A stretch of 48,549 nucleotides of DNA from Patescibacteria group bacterium. GTDB lineage: Bacteria; Patescibacteriota; Gracilibacteria; UBA1369. The stretch covers positions 1 to 48,549 of the forward strand of contig CAUJDC010000039.1 of the NCBI GenBank assembly GCA_963169815.1, in the 5' to 3' direction. A program made the position numbers and the translations under genes. This document shows, in pieces, positions 8,310 to 16,001 of this stretch. The notes beneath the pieces are model-generated. The model saw only the letters and a program-made list of their open reading frames with translations, did no database searches and had not been told where the DNA came from. Every line of letters starts with the position of its first letter. Within the stretch, counting starts at the first letter, position 1.

Positions 8310-9464
8310 CTATTTCAATTCAGATAAGGCTTCAATCAACTTATCTATAGACGTTATTTTTATTTTATCTTCTGCTGTCTCATAGCGAACCCCCAACAAA
8401 GATAGAGCTTTTGTGATACCTCTATCGCATTCTGATAGGCCCCATTTCTTATACAATTCTATTGTTCTTAATAACACTCTTAAAATACTACTTTCAAGAT
8501 CATTTTCTAACCTAAAATTCGTAACTCTAACCTTTAGCTCGGATTCACTTAAAGACCTGACCCGACTATCTTTAGCAAATGAATCATTCTCCCATTGTTC
8601 AATAGGTGAAAGCCCATTGAGAACTGTAATGATAGCTCTTCTACTATTTACTTTTAATTTTGCTCCAGGAGAAAATTTGAAATTATCGTATTTTGTGCCA
8701 AGTGCTACCATCTTTCTGCCGATAATTCTATCTATAAAACTTCTATCCAAAGAATACCCGCCGACTTCAGCATATACGCTTGACCTAAAACCAAAATTGG
8801 CACCTGGAGTTGGAATATAGTTTCGCTTGTTTCGGTGATAGGCTTGAACGTATTGCATAAATCTCAGCCCCACTTGTAATTCAGGCAAATCTTTAAAGTA
8901 TTGAGCGTCCCAGTCTAATATACCGTGAGAACATGGAGACTCTCCTAAATTGGTAACATGACTTTCCATAAACCTCTCACCTAAACCTTGTGTATCAGCA
9001 TCTACAGATATCAATCCATGATCATAATGTGTGTCATTTTGCAATATTCTGTATAAAATTACGTCAGCTATTTCTTTTCTAACCCTTCCAATAGAAAGGT
9101 TAGCATATTTTCTAACAAAATATGCTATAGAAGGTATCTTATTTTTTTGGCCTTCCTTGAAATTTTCCAGATTTTCGGCTAAAAGTTTAGCCTTTTGTTC
9201 ATCGAAACTATTAGCATGTTGATAGTTGATGTTAGCAACTATTTCATATTTAGAAGGGTCTAGTGTTTGATTTAGAGCAAGTAATCTAATAGTCGACAAG
9301 AGCCCTGAAGGACTTTCTTCAGAGGATACTGGCAACATGACGGAAACAATATGACGACCATCCAGTGGGGGTATCTGCTTTGAAATAGCATCAATCTCTG
9401 ACAAGTAACCTGCATCTTGTAAGTTTAGGTATGATGATAATTTATTTCCTACACTAGAGTGCAT
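8310..9464 (-). CDS. GT-A fold (family 2-like) glycosyltransferase
   Basis: The ORF track starts at a TTG (9476), but the ATG four codons on (MHSSVGNK) is the more likely start, giving 384 residues. The N-terminal half resembles GT-A nucleotide-sugar enzymes: HIVSVMLPVS opens a Rossmann-like strand, and HGLISVDADTQG supplies the D-x-D metal site (about residues 159-161 in the ORF numbering). TPGANFGFRSSVYAEVGGY resembles the acceptor-side motif of family 2 enzymes. The C-terminal third is helical and not recognised. There are no membrane segments, so it is cytosolic. It overlaps or abuts the end of the tyrosyl-tRNA synthetase gene. Donor and acceptor are unknown; a PIG-L deacetylase follows, which suggests GlcNAc transfer. 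Confidence 0.7.
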   Translation of the reverse strand: MHSSVGNKLSSYLNLQDAGYLSEIDAISKQIPPLDGRHIVSVMLPVSSEESPSGLLSTIRLLALNQTLDPSKYEIVANINYQHANSFDEQKAKLLAENLENFKEGQKNKIPSIAYFVRKYANLSIGRVRKEIADVILYRILQNDTHYDHGLISVDADTQGLGERFMESHVTNLGESPCSHGILDWDAQYFKDLPELQVGLRFMQYVQAYHRNKRNYIPTPGANFGFRSSVYAEVGGYSLDRSFIDRIIGRKMVALGTKYDNFKFSPGAKLKVNSRRAIITVLNGLSPIEQWENDSFAKDSRVRSLSESELKVRVTNFRLENDLESSILRVLLRTIELYKKWGLSECDRGITKALSLLGVRYETAEDKIKITSIDKLIEALSELK

Positions 9465-9477
9465 GGATTTGTACAAA

Positions 9478-10692
9478 TCATTTTTTTAAAATAGCCCACT
9501 TATTTTGCCCATACTTTACTTCTACCGCAGAGGAAACCTCTACTAAAAGCCTGCCGTCAGTTGAGATGTTTGTAGCATCAAGTTTTTTGCCGTTTATACT
9601 TACTGCTCCACCTTTTACTAAATTCCTGAATTGGCTTTTGCTTAAAGCAAAATTAGCTTTTGCAAAATCCAATAAATCTATTTCATTTTGACCCACAATG
9701 TAACATGGGGCATCGATGGGTATTGACTTAGACGCTGATCTCTCATAGCTTTCTTCAGCTTCTCCAATAGTCTGGTCGACGTGATACCTTTTCAACATTT
9801 CTTTTGCTAATTTCTTTTTCAAACCTCTAACCCCTTCTCTGGCATCAGCTATAACGCTTACAATTTCCGATGAAGCTAAGTCAGTATAAATATCAAAATA
9901 ATCCTTAATCAATGAATCCGGAATAGACATTATACGTCTATATTGTTCGGCAGCGCTGTGATTTAATCCTATGTAATTTCCAGCTGTCTTACTCTGCTTG
10001 CCTTTGCCATCTGTACCTAAAGTAATTTTGGTGGTTAAAATCGACTGTGGTTCTTGCTTGTAATGACTCTGGAGATCCCTACCCATCATCTCATTAGTGA
10101 GCTGATCATCTCCGCAAACAGCAATGTCTGTTTTTAAATATACTGAGTCGTACCCCTGCAATAGTTGGTAAACAAGTTCGTGAGCATGGATAGGCTCTCC
10201 CTTTTCGATACGACTTTTGAATGTATTTCTTTCGGTTAACTTACTTAAAGTTATTGGCCTTAAAACCCTATGAATAAAACTTAAAGCGTCCATGTCTTTA
10301 AACCAAGCTGAATTTCTATGTACTTTTAAAACTTCAGGATTATTTATCAATACTTTCGTAGCTTGATCGAGGAATTTATCAGCATTAGCTTGGATAGCGT
10401 CTTCATCAAGCTGTGGTCTTTCCAAATTTCTACCTGTTGGATCACCAATCGAAGCCGTAGCATCTCCAATTATCAAATCAACTTTATGACCAATTTCTTG
10501 CATATATCTAAGCACCCATAGATTCACAGCATGGCCAAAATGCATATCTCGTCCTGTTGGATCAGTACCAAATTTAATATTTAATTTTTCCCCATCCTTT
10601 AATCTTCTAAGTAAGCTATCTTTATTTCCGGGGATAACTTTATCAATGACTCTATATAGATGTGAATCTGTTGAAAATTTTTCAATAGTCAT
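9478..10692 (-). CDS. tyrS: Tyrosyl-tRNA synthetase (class I), divergent signature
   Basis: The enzyme activates tyrosine and charges tRNA-Tyr. At 404 residues it has the usual bacterial length. HFGH (51-54) is the HIGH motif, and HELVYQLLQGYDS plus GDDQLTNEMMGRDLQ form the tyrosine/ATP pocket. The KMSKS loop reads KQSKT (232-236), a departure from consensus. An S4-type RNA-binding domain closes the protein (FALSKSQFRNLVKGGAVSINGKK). It ends in TGA at 9478. It lies inside a cluster of biosynthetic genes, not with housekeeping genes. It may therefore be a second, specialised TyrRS (a self-resistance copy, or one supplying Tyr-tRNA to a pathway), but a lone essential copy cannot be excluded from this window. 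Confidence 0.88.
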   Translation of the reverse strand: MTIEKFSTDSHLYRVIDKVIPGNKDSLLRRLKDGEKLNIKFGTDPTGRDMHFGHAVNLWVLRYMQEIGHKVDLIIGDATASIGDPTGRNLERPQLDEDAIQANADKFLDQATKVLINNPEVLKVHRNSAWFKDMDALSFIHRVLRPITLSKLTERNTFKSRIEKGEPIHAHELVYQLLQGYDSVYLKTDIAVCGDDQLTNEMMGRDLQSHYKQEPQSILTTKITLGTDGKGKQSKTAGNYIGLNHSAAEQYRRIMSIPDSLIKDYFDIYTDLASSEIVSVIADAREGVRGLKKKLAKEMLKRYHVDQTIGEAEESYERSASKSIPIDAPCYIVGQNEIDLLDFAKANFALSKSQFRNLVKGGAVSINGKKLDATNISTDGRLLVEVSSAVEVKYGQNKWAILKK

Positions 10693-10734
10693 ATTATAGG
10701 TTTAATAAGATGTAATTATAGATTTATTCAAAAT

Positions 10735-11673
10735 CTAGTCAAGGGCATATATCACCCTAAATAACGGTAAATATAAATCTTTTTGTCTCATCATCTTGAC
10801 CCCCTTCTCGAATTCTTTAAAAGGAATCTCGTGTGTTATAATAGTCTCCAACTCCGGATGAGCAGTCAGAAAGTCTATTGCTTTAACAAAGTACTTGATT
10901 TTGTAGGCAACTGATGAGGTTAAAACAGCTTCTTTTTGAAAAAGAAGCCTATTGTTGAAAACCAAATTGTAATTTATTGGAAAAACACCTAGTGAAACAA
11001 CTTCCCCCCCTTTTTTAATATGCCTCAAAGAAAGTTCAATAGTCTCTGACTGATCTCTTCCAACTGTCTCGAATACTTTATCGAATAGATTAGACTGGCT
11101 TATCTTGTCAGATGTTACTTTTATCTCTGGCGACAATTTTTGCATAAATGTCCTGGTCGTATTGTGTTTAGACAGTAGAGTTACGTTTTTCCCTAACGAA
11201 TTTAGTACATAAGAAAGCATAACTCCAACTGCCCCGTCCCCAACCACAAGTGCCTCATATTTTAAATCAGAGCTGATTCTCTCATATATAGCATGCAAGC
11301 ATACTGCTACTATATCGCAAAGCACCCCTAATCGTGGTGATAGACTATTAGGCAATAAAAAAACATTTTCTGATGGTAATGTAACAAATTTACTAAAAGC
11401 TCCGTCAATATTCCTGCCTATTGCTCTAAAAAATTCACAGAGATTATCTTGGCTATTAAGACAACTAGAACATTCTTTACAAGGTATAACTGGCATACCA
11501 ACAACATTTCTACCTATCAAATCTTTTTTTTCACTTTGAATAACTTGTCCAACAAATTCATGTCCTAGTTTATGGCTAAAACTATCTATGGGAAAGCCCT
11601 CATTAAGCTTTAACATGTCAGAGCCACATAACCCTGCGTATGTTACTCTTATTGTAGTGGAAAACTCTTTCAT
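10735..11673 (-). CDS. Zinc-dependent medium-chain dehydrogenase (MDR family)
   Basis: An NAD(P)-dependent alcohol/polyol dehydrogenase of the MDR superfamily. The catalytic zinc motifs CGSD and GHEFVG are near the N-terminus. The structural zinc loop is complete with four cysteines (PCKECSSCLNSQDNLC). The Rossmann fold appears as LVVGDGAVGVMLSYVL. Its 312 residues make it a little shorter than typical 340-350-residue relatives. The nearest functional types by motif are threonine/sorbitol dehydrogenases and the sugar-alcohol or inosamine dehydrogenases of natural-product clusters; the exact substrate is not readable. It lies 42 nt upstream of tyrS and 28 nt downstream of the TrpRS-like gene in the same operon-like run. 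Confidence 0.82.
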   Translation of the reverse strand: MKEFSTTIRVTYAGLCGSDMLKLNEGFPIDSFSHKLGHEFVGQVIQSEKKDLIGRNVVGMPVIPCKECSSCLNSQDNLCEFFRAIGRNIDGAFSKFVTLPSENVFLLPNSLSPRLGVLCDIVAVCLHAIYERISSDLKYEALVVGDGAVGVMLSYVLNSLGKNVTLLSKHNTTRTFMQKLSPEIKVTSDKISQSNLFDKVFETVGRDQSETIELSLRHIKKGGEVVSLGVFPINYNLVFNNRLLFQKEAVLTSSVAYKIKYFVKAIDFLTAHPELETIITHEIPFKEFEKGVKMMRQKDLYLPLFRVIYALD

Positions 11674-11701
11674 ATGACACTTATGAGTATAGAATTGATA
11701 A

Positions 11702-12796
11702 TTAATGTCTTTCGCTTATCTTCTTCCACTTTTCAGATAATTTACAAACATGGTCAGCATATTCTTGCTTAACTTCCTCCCATATTTTACCTCCTTTTGT
11801 GCACGCATCAAACGCCTCTTGAATTTGATTTGGAGAAAACAAACTAGCGTTTGAGATACATTGAAAAATTATATTATCCATGGGTGTGTCATACGCTCCT
11901 TCTCCATTTAAAATTAAATTTCTAATCGCATCAGCTGAATAATCAAGCGTAATCCCAGAATTTGGCATACTTTTACTCATTTTCGGAAAATCATTGAAAC
12001 CTTTAATCAAAGTAGAATACATTGCGGCAATTGAGGCTTCTGAGAGTTTATCATGAAACATTTCACTTATTTTCATTTTTTCTAAAACTGTCTGAGAGAA
12101 TTTGACGTACTTATGCTCATCTATGCCCAATGTAATTAATAGATGTTTCTTCTTATTGTATAGCAATTGGTGATACCAACCAGCTACCATAAGAGCAAGG
12201 GACAGTTTTCTTCTGTAAGTCATGGTAGAATCTACTTTGCCCTGAGAGACGTAAAAGCCATGCAAGTCTTCCTCTGCGGATTCAAAGTCTGTGTCAGTCA
12301 TAAAATGGCTACATAAGTACATTGTCCTCAAGATGTCTAATTCATCGTACTGGTCTCTTAGTTCACTACCATTGCCTTCTATAAAACCAAGTTCCAACAT
12401 AAATCTTCTTGTTTGCTCGCCTATCTCTTTTGTTTTAGATAAACTTGTACCTTTACCATTAAATGCATCTAAATCTCCTAAAACAAATTTAACAGGCATT
12501 CTGCCATATTTCTGCAATTTAACTGCTTTTATGATTTGAGACAGCGTACCAAGATGAGGAGTACCAGAAAGGCCAATACCTGTTATAGCTAGGACATCAT
12601 TATGAGTTTGACCTGCTATTGTTGCAAACTTATCTGCTTTGTAGTGACAAAACCACATAGTAGAAAGATCTGACGGCTTAAGTGTACCCAACTGAAAATC
12701 TATTGGTTTGACTTCATCTCTCATGTTCTCATAACCTCCATCAGACAAGATTTTTTTATAATACTCCTCTCCTATTTCTATGTCTACTTTATTCAT
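11702..12796 (-). CDS. TrpRS/TyrRS-family class I aminoacyl-tRNA synthetase-like protein
   Basis: A 364-residue class I synthetase of the Trp/Tyr subgroup. The HIGH-type motif is GTPHLGTL (His81-Leu-Gly-Thr84), ITLGIDEHKYVKFSQTV is the counterpart of the GxDQ helix, and FPKMSKSMPNSGI carries a perfect KMSKS (272-276). The NSGI extension is more like archaeal/eukaryotic TrpRS (KMSKSDPNSAI) than the bacterial form. It could be a working tryptophanyl-tRNA synthetase, a second horizontally acquired copy, or an aaRS paralogue that ligates an amino acid to a small molecule, as MshC does in mycothiol synthesis. It lies 5 nt from the HAD gene and in a cluster with a glycosyltransferase and a PIG-L deacetylase, which makes a biosynthetic role worth testing. 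Confidence 0.72.
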   Translation of the reverse strand: MNKVDIEIGEEYYKKILSDGGYENMRDEVKPIDFQLGTLKPSDLSTMWFCHYKADKFATIAGQTHNDVLAITGIGLSGTPHLGTLSQIIKAVKLQKYGRMPVKFVLGDLDAFNGKGTSLSKTKEIGEQTRRFMLELGFIEGNGSELRDQYDELDILRTMYLCSHFMTDTDFESAEEDLHGFYVSQGKVDSTMTYRRKLSLALMVAGWYHQLLYNKKKHLLITLGIDEHKYVKFSQTVLEKMKISEMFHDKLSEASIAAMYSTLIKGFNDFPKMSKSMPNSGITLDYSADAIRNLILNGEGAYDTPMDNIIFQCISNASLFSPNQIQEAFDACTKGGKIWEEVKQEYADHVCKLSEKWKKISERH

Positions 12797-12801
12797 AGTG
12801 T

Positions 12802-13374
12802 TTATTTTATGTAATCTATAAAGGTTTTGCCATCTTCTATAAATTCTGTCCTCATTCCAAGCATCTTTGCTGGGGATAAATCATATTTATCATTATCTCC
12901 AAATACCTTTATAAGCTCTGGAGAAAACTTTGATTCTAGAAGAACACTTCTGTAAGCGTAATACTTATTCGGAGCGTCTAAATTAAATATTTTTACAAAT
13001 GAATCACTACATCCTAATGCATCAAGGAGTGATTTGGTAAATTCTTTTGAGGAGAAAGTTACTAAATACAATGATTGATCTATTTTAGAAAAAATTTCTA
13101 AAAGTTTATTCTCACTTTTAATGAGAGTTCTAATATCTCGTGAAAGTGGCTTCAATACATTTTTGTGCCAAACTCTTAAATCAAGTCCATGGGATTGCAA
13201 ACCATCAATAAAATTTGGGAATTTTTTTTTGAATAATGAAAAACCTGTAGCTGACAAACTTAATTCACTACATAGCCATTGCTTTGTTCTAGCGCTTAAC
13301 TCTAATCCTAAAGGAGATTCCTTTGAGTATATCGTACCGTCCTGGTCAAGTATAAAAGCTTTTTCAGAGCTCAT
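12802..13374 (-). CDS. HAD-superfamily hydrolase, pyrimidine 5'-nucleotidase-like
   Basis: A 190-residue phosphatase of the HAD superfamily. Motif I is LDQDGTIY (nucleophile Asp10, acid Asp12), motif II is LVTFSSKEF, and motif IV is KVFGDNDKYDLSPAKMLGM. The long helical cap after motif I and the GTIYSKESPL opening resemble the SDT1-type pyrimidine 5'-nucleotidase subgroup. It would dephosphorylate a nucleotide or phosphosugar. Its neighbours, a TrpD/phosphorylase-like gene upstream and synthetase and dehydrogenase genes downstream, suggest it makes a pathway intermediate and does not scavenge phosphate in general. Spacing to both neighbours is under 10 nt. Confidence 0.75.
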   Translation of the reverse strand: MSSEKAFILDQDGTIYSKESPLGLELSARTKQWLCSELSLSATGFSLFKKKFPNFIDGLQSHGLDLRVWHKNVLKPLSRDIRTLIKSENKLLEIFSKIDQSLYLVTFSSKEFTKSLLDALGCSDSFVKIFNLDAPNKYYAYRSVLLESKFSPELIKVFGDNDKYDLSPAKMLGMRTEFIEDGKTFIDYIK

Positions 13375-13381
13375 TTGTTTA

Positions 13382-14485
13382 TTATTTATTGAACTGAGGA
13401 TTTAACGTCCCACCAGACAACTCAATTACTTCCCTTAACTTTTCAAATGGTCGTCCAGTTGACAGCTCTTTCGTTGCTAGATCGTATCCTTCTGCTATAT
13501 CTTCAGCCCCTCCTGATAAATAAATCATCGCTGAAGCATTTACTGAGATTACTTTCTGTAAAACTTCTTCTCCTACCCCTTTTAGAACATCCAGAGTCGC
13601 TTTGACATTCTATAACTTATCTTGTTTTTCTCTGATCTGGCTAATGTTATATCTGACATTAAGTCTCAAAAGATCGACCGGATCAGCCATTAAAAGCTCG
13701 CTTTTTTCTTGAGAGGTTCTGCCAAAAACTACTTTATTATACTTGAACAACCCAATCTCATCTATATAGGCCGTCTTATCTTCACTAGAATTTGCAACCA
13801 TTACATGTGAATACCCTAAACCATGAAGTGCGTGTATAGATTTTTTAATATCTGGAAGAGATAATCCATATAGTACTGCGTCAGTCCTTATAGGAGTTAC
13901 CATAGCAGGAAGTGCATACGAAAGACTTGTTGGAGCGAGTAACTTTCCACCGTATAAATGGTCAAATTGAGGAATAGCTGATTCTATAGAGACTAATCCT
14001 AGATTTGTTTTCTTTAAGATTTCTACTGACTCTTCCGCGCCACACAATCTCCCCCCTAAAATTGTGAAAAAATCAGAGGATCCAGTAAGTGACGATGTGG
14101 ATTTTGAACATGGCTTAACTATTTGAGAACCGCACGACGCAGCAACTAAAGCAGCCGGGGTAGAGATATTTACTGTTTTGACTCCTTTTTTACCTGATCC
14201 TGCTACAGTTACCGTATTTTTGCCATTTTTTGACGGTATAGTTATTTGCTTTAAGTAAGCTCCATCTATTTCTAGGACAGTTCTTACTAGATTAATGATA
14301 AATTTTACTGAAGGATCAATGTTGTTACTGTATAGAACGGAGGCCAGATGTAAATCTCGGTCCTTTAATTCGTTTTTTGTATCAAAAATAGTTTGTACAA
14401 CCACTTGAACATCATCTGATACATCTAAACCCGCATTGAGTTTGCTGAAGTAATTAGTTAGAATGTCTCTTGCTTTATTCTGCAT
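13382..14485 (-). pseudogene. TrpD-like phosphoribosyltransferase/phosphorylase, split by in-frame TAG
   Basis: A glycosyltransferase-family-3 protein related to anthranilate phosphoribosyltransferase. The central block VKTVNISTPAALVAASCG followed by STSSLTGSSD aligns with the TrpD NIST and SVSS-x-SG-x-AD motifs, but the PRPP loop GTGGD is AGSGK and KHGN is KPCS, so the substrate is probably not anthranilate. The ORF stops at a TAG (13610-13612), yet the same frame runs on for 75 residues (NVKATLDVLKG, VNASAMIYLSGG, TKELSTG) matching the family's C-terminal region, to a TAA at 13382. Full length from ATG 14485 is 367 codons, normal for the family. GTG 14521 is an alternative start. A nonsense mutation, sequencing error or readthrough are all possible. 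Confidence 0.7.
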
Positions 14486-14511
14486 AGGACAATTAGTATC
14501 AAGATAACGTA

Positions 14512-14539
14512 AATTTACCACTTATCAAAAATATGTCAA
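14512..14539 (-). promoter_or_regulatory. Candidate promoter for the seven-gene cluster
   Basis: On the minus strand TTGACA (14534-14539) is followed after 16 nt by TAAATT (14512-14517). Transcription would begin just inside the GTG at 14521, which favours ATG 14485 as the start of the TrpD-like gene. It overlaps the start codon of the divergent HIT gene. Confidence 0.4.
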
Positions 14540-14946
14540 TAATCTGTATTTTCTGCGAAATAGTAAAAAACACAGAACCCGCAGACATAATCTGGGAGGA
14601 CCGGTATAGTATTTGCTTTGCGCCGCTTAAAATGGAGTCTTTTGGCCATGTATTAGTCTTGCCCAAGAGGCATGTTAAAGATATTTTTGTCGCCGATAAA
14701 AGCGATTTGACCAAAATAGCTGGAGCGCTTAAGGCGGTTTCAAAGATCTTAAAATCAAAACTTGGAGCAACTGGTGTAAATATATTTAATGCGAATGATC
14801 ATAGTGCCCAGCAATCAGTAAATCATTTACACTTTCACGTGATTCCAAGGTTTCCAGATGATAAATTAGATCTTTGGCCGCACTTTCCTAAAAAGAAATT
14901 TGATAAAAAACAGATTTTAAAATCACTAATAAAAAAATATGATTGA
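14533..14946 (+). CDS. HIT family nucleotide-binding hydrolase
   Basis: A histidine-triad protein of 137 residues. The active-site triad H-x-H-x-H is HLHFHVIPR (His98, His100, His102). The N-terminus has the C-x-x-C pair often seen in bacterial HIT proteins (CIFC, Cys5/Cys8), and GHVLVLPKRH is the usual middle motif. The family hydrolyses nucleoside phosphoramidates, dinucleoside polyphosphates and adenylated intermediates. It begins the plus-strand run at the end of the A/T-rich cluster and is divergent from it by a few bases. Its TGA stop overlaps the ATG of the CYTH gene, so the two are co-translated, and the overlap shows that TGA works as a stop here. Confidence 0.88.
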   Translation: MSIICIFCEIVKNTEPADIIWEDRYSICFAPLKMESFGHVLVLPKRHVKDIFVADKSDLTKIAGALKAVSKILKSKLGATGVNIFNANDHSAQQSVNHLHFHVIPRFPDDKLDLWPHFPKKKFDKKQILKSLIKKYD

Positions 14947-15475
14947 AGTTGAGAGGAAGTTTCGACTGGATGATTCAAAGAAACAAGGTGTTTTGAGTAT
15001 GCTTGAGAATAAAACGCCGCAGGATTTTCATCAAATTGATAAAGTTTTTCTCTTTCAAAATAATTCATTTAAGAATTTCAAGAGAGGGCAACCTGTGATC
15101 AGGATACGCTCATCAAATGGCGTCATTACACTTACTTATAAGCGCGCACTGAATGAAGGTGGTGACATGCTGGAGCATGAAGTAAAAGTTGACTCTGTGG
15201 ACGTTACCCAGGCCATTGTGTTGGAGTTGGGTTATTTATTGGCGACTGATATTGAGAAAAAACGACAAGAATTTAGTTTTGATAATGCAACTGTGAGTCT
15301 GGATGAGGTTGTGGGACTGGGGACTTTTTTGGAAATTGAAATTATGGCTGATGATGAACAGAAAATTGATGATGCCCAAAAGAAGGTTATGGAAATAGCA
15401 GAAAAATTTGGCTTAGGAGAAGCTGAAATCGTGACAAAGAAATATGATCAGCTGATGGAAGAGAAACGTTCTTAA
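14939..15475 (+). CDS. CYTH domain protein (CyaB/triphosphatase-like)
   Basis: A 178-residue triphosphate-tunnel enzyme. The N-terminal E-x-E-x-K signature is EVERK (Glu3, Glu5, Lys7), and the tunnel strands follow as VIRIRSSNGVITLTYKR, EHEVKV, KKRQEFSF, VSLDEVVGLGTFLEIEI. The C-terminal helix matches CyaB/ThTPase proteins. Activity could be class IV adenylate cyclase, thiamine triphosphatase or inorganic triphosphatase; the sequence does not decide. The start is fixed because the signature begins at residue 3. It overlaps the HIT gene by 8 nt, and a strong hairpin terminator follows. Confidence 0.85.
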   Translation: MIEVERKFRLDDSKKQGVLSMLENKTPQDFHQIDKVFLFQNNSFKNFKRGQPVIRIRSSNGVITLTYKRALNEGGDMLEHEVKVDSVDVTQAIVLELGYLLATDIEKKRQEFSFDNATVSLDEVVGLGTFLEIEIMADDEQKIDDAQKKVMEIAEKFGLGEAEIVTKKYDQLMEEKRS

Positions 15476-15496
15476 GATATAAATCTTTTTAAACTA

Positions 15497-15523
15497 AAAA
15501 GCGCCAGACGTGCTGGCGCTTTT
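15497..15523. terminator. Bidirectional hairpin terminator between the CYTH and DoxX genes
   Basis: An 11-bp perfect stem AAAAGCGCCAG/CTGGCGCTTTT encloses a 5-nt loop. T runs on both strands let it serve the convergent genes on each side. Confidence 0.85.
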
Positions 15524-15539
15524 CTTTTAGACCTAGGGA

Positions 15540-15932
15540 TTATTTCTGGAATAGAGCTTTGTATTTGTCCCAGTAAGCGTAACCGAGATAAGCGTTGAGT
15601 ACAGTGACGAAGAGGGCAGACCAGATGTATTGAGGGCTGTTGAGTAAATTCATAGTTGTAGCGCCGATACAGATTGGTGCGAGGAAAATGGCAGCAAGTG
15701 CAGGACGGAAACCGACAACGAGCATGAGGCCCGCGATTAATTCTGTGCCCTTAACTAATTGGAAAATTCCCATAGCCCAAAGTGCTTGAACATTTGGAAG
15801 CATTTCAGTTGGAATACCAGCCCAGCCATTCATGGCGCCATAAAAACCACCAGCGCCGCTCATAATGAAGAATAAGCCGAGGATGACACGCAAAGTTGTC
15901 AGTAAATATTTATTGCGAAGATTCATTTTCAT
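15540..15932 (-). CDS. DoxX family membrane protein
   Basis: A four-helix membrane protein of the DoxX/DoxD-like family, 130 residues from the preferred ATG (15932). The ORF-track start is an upstream TTG that adds 15 unlikely residues. The motifs RVILGLFFIMSGAGGF, GIFQLVKGTELIAGLMLVVGF and PICIGATTMNLL match family positions. DoxX proteins have varied or unknown roles, including partners in oxidative-stress complexes. A second DoxX gene lies at 23614. The gene ends at a shared bidirectional terminator. Confidence 0.78.
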   Translation of the reverse strand: MKMNLRNKYLLTTLRVILGLFFIMSGAGGFYGAMNGWAGIPTEMLPNVQALWAMGIFQLVKGTELIAGLMLVVGFRPALAAIFLAPICIGATTMNLLNSPQYIWSALFVTVLNAYLGYAYWDKYKALFQK

Positions 15933-16001
15933 AATAGTTATTTGAAAAAGACTAATTGATATGTTCAAATGATACAAACAGTAGCCCTAAGAAACAAGCT
16001 T

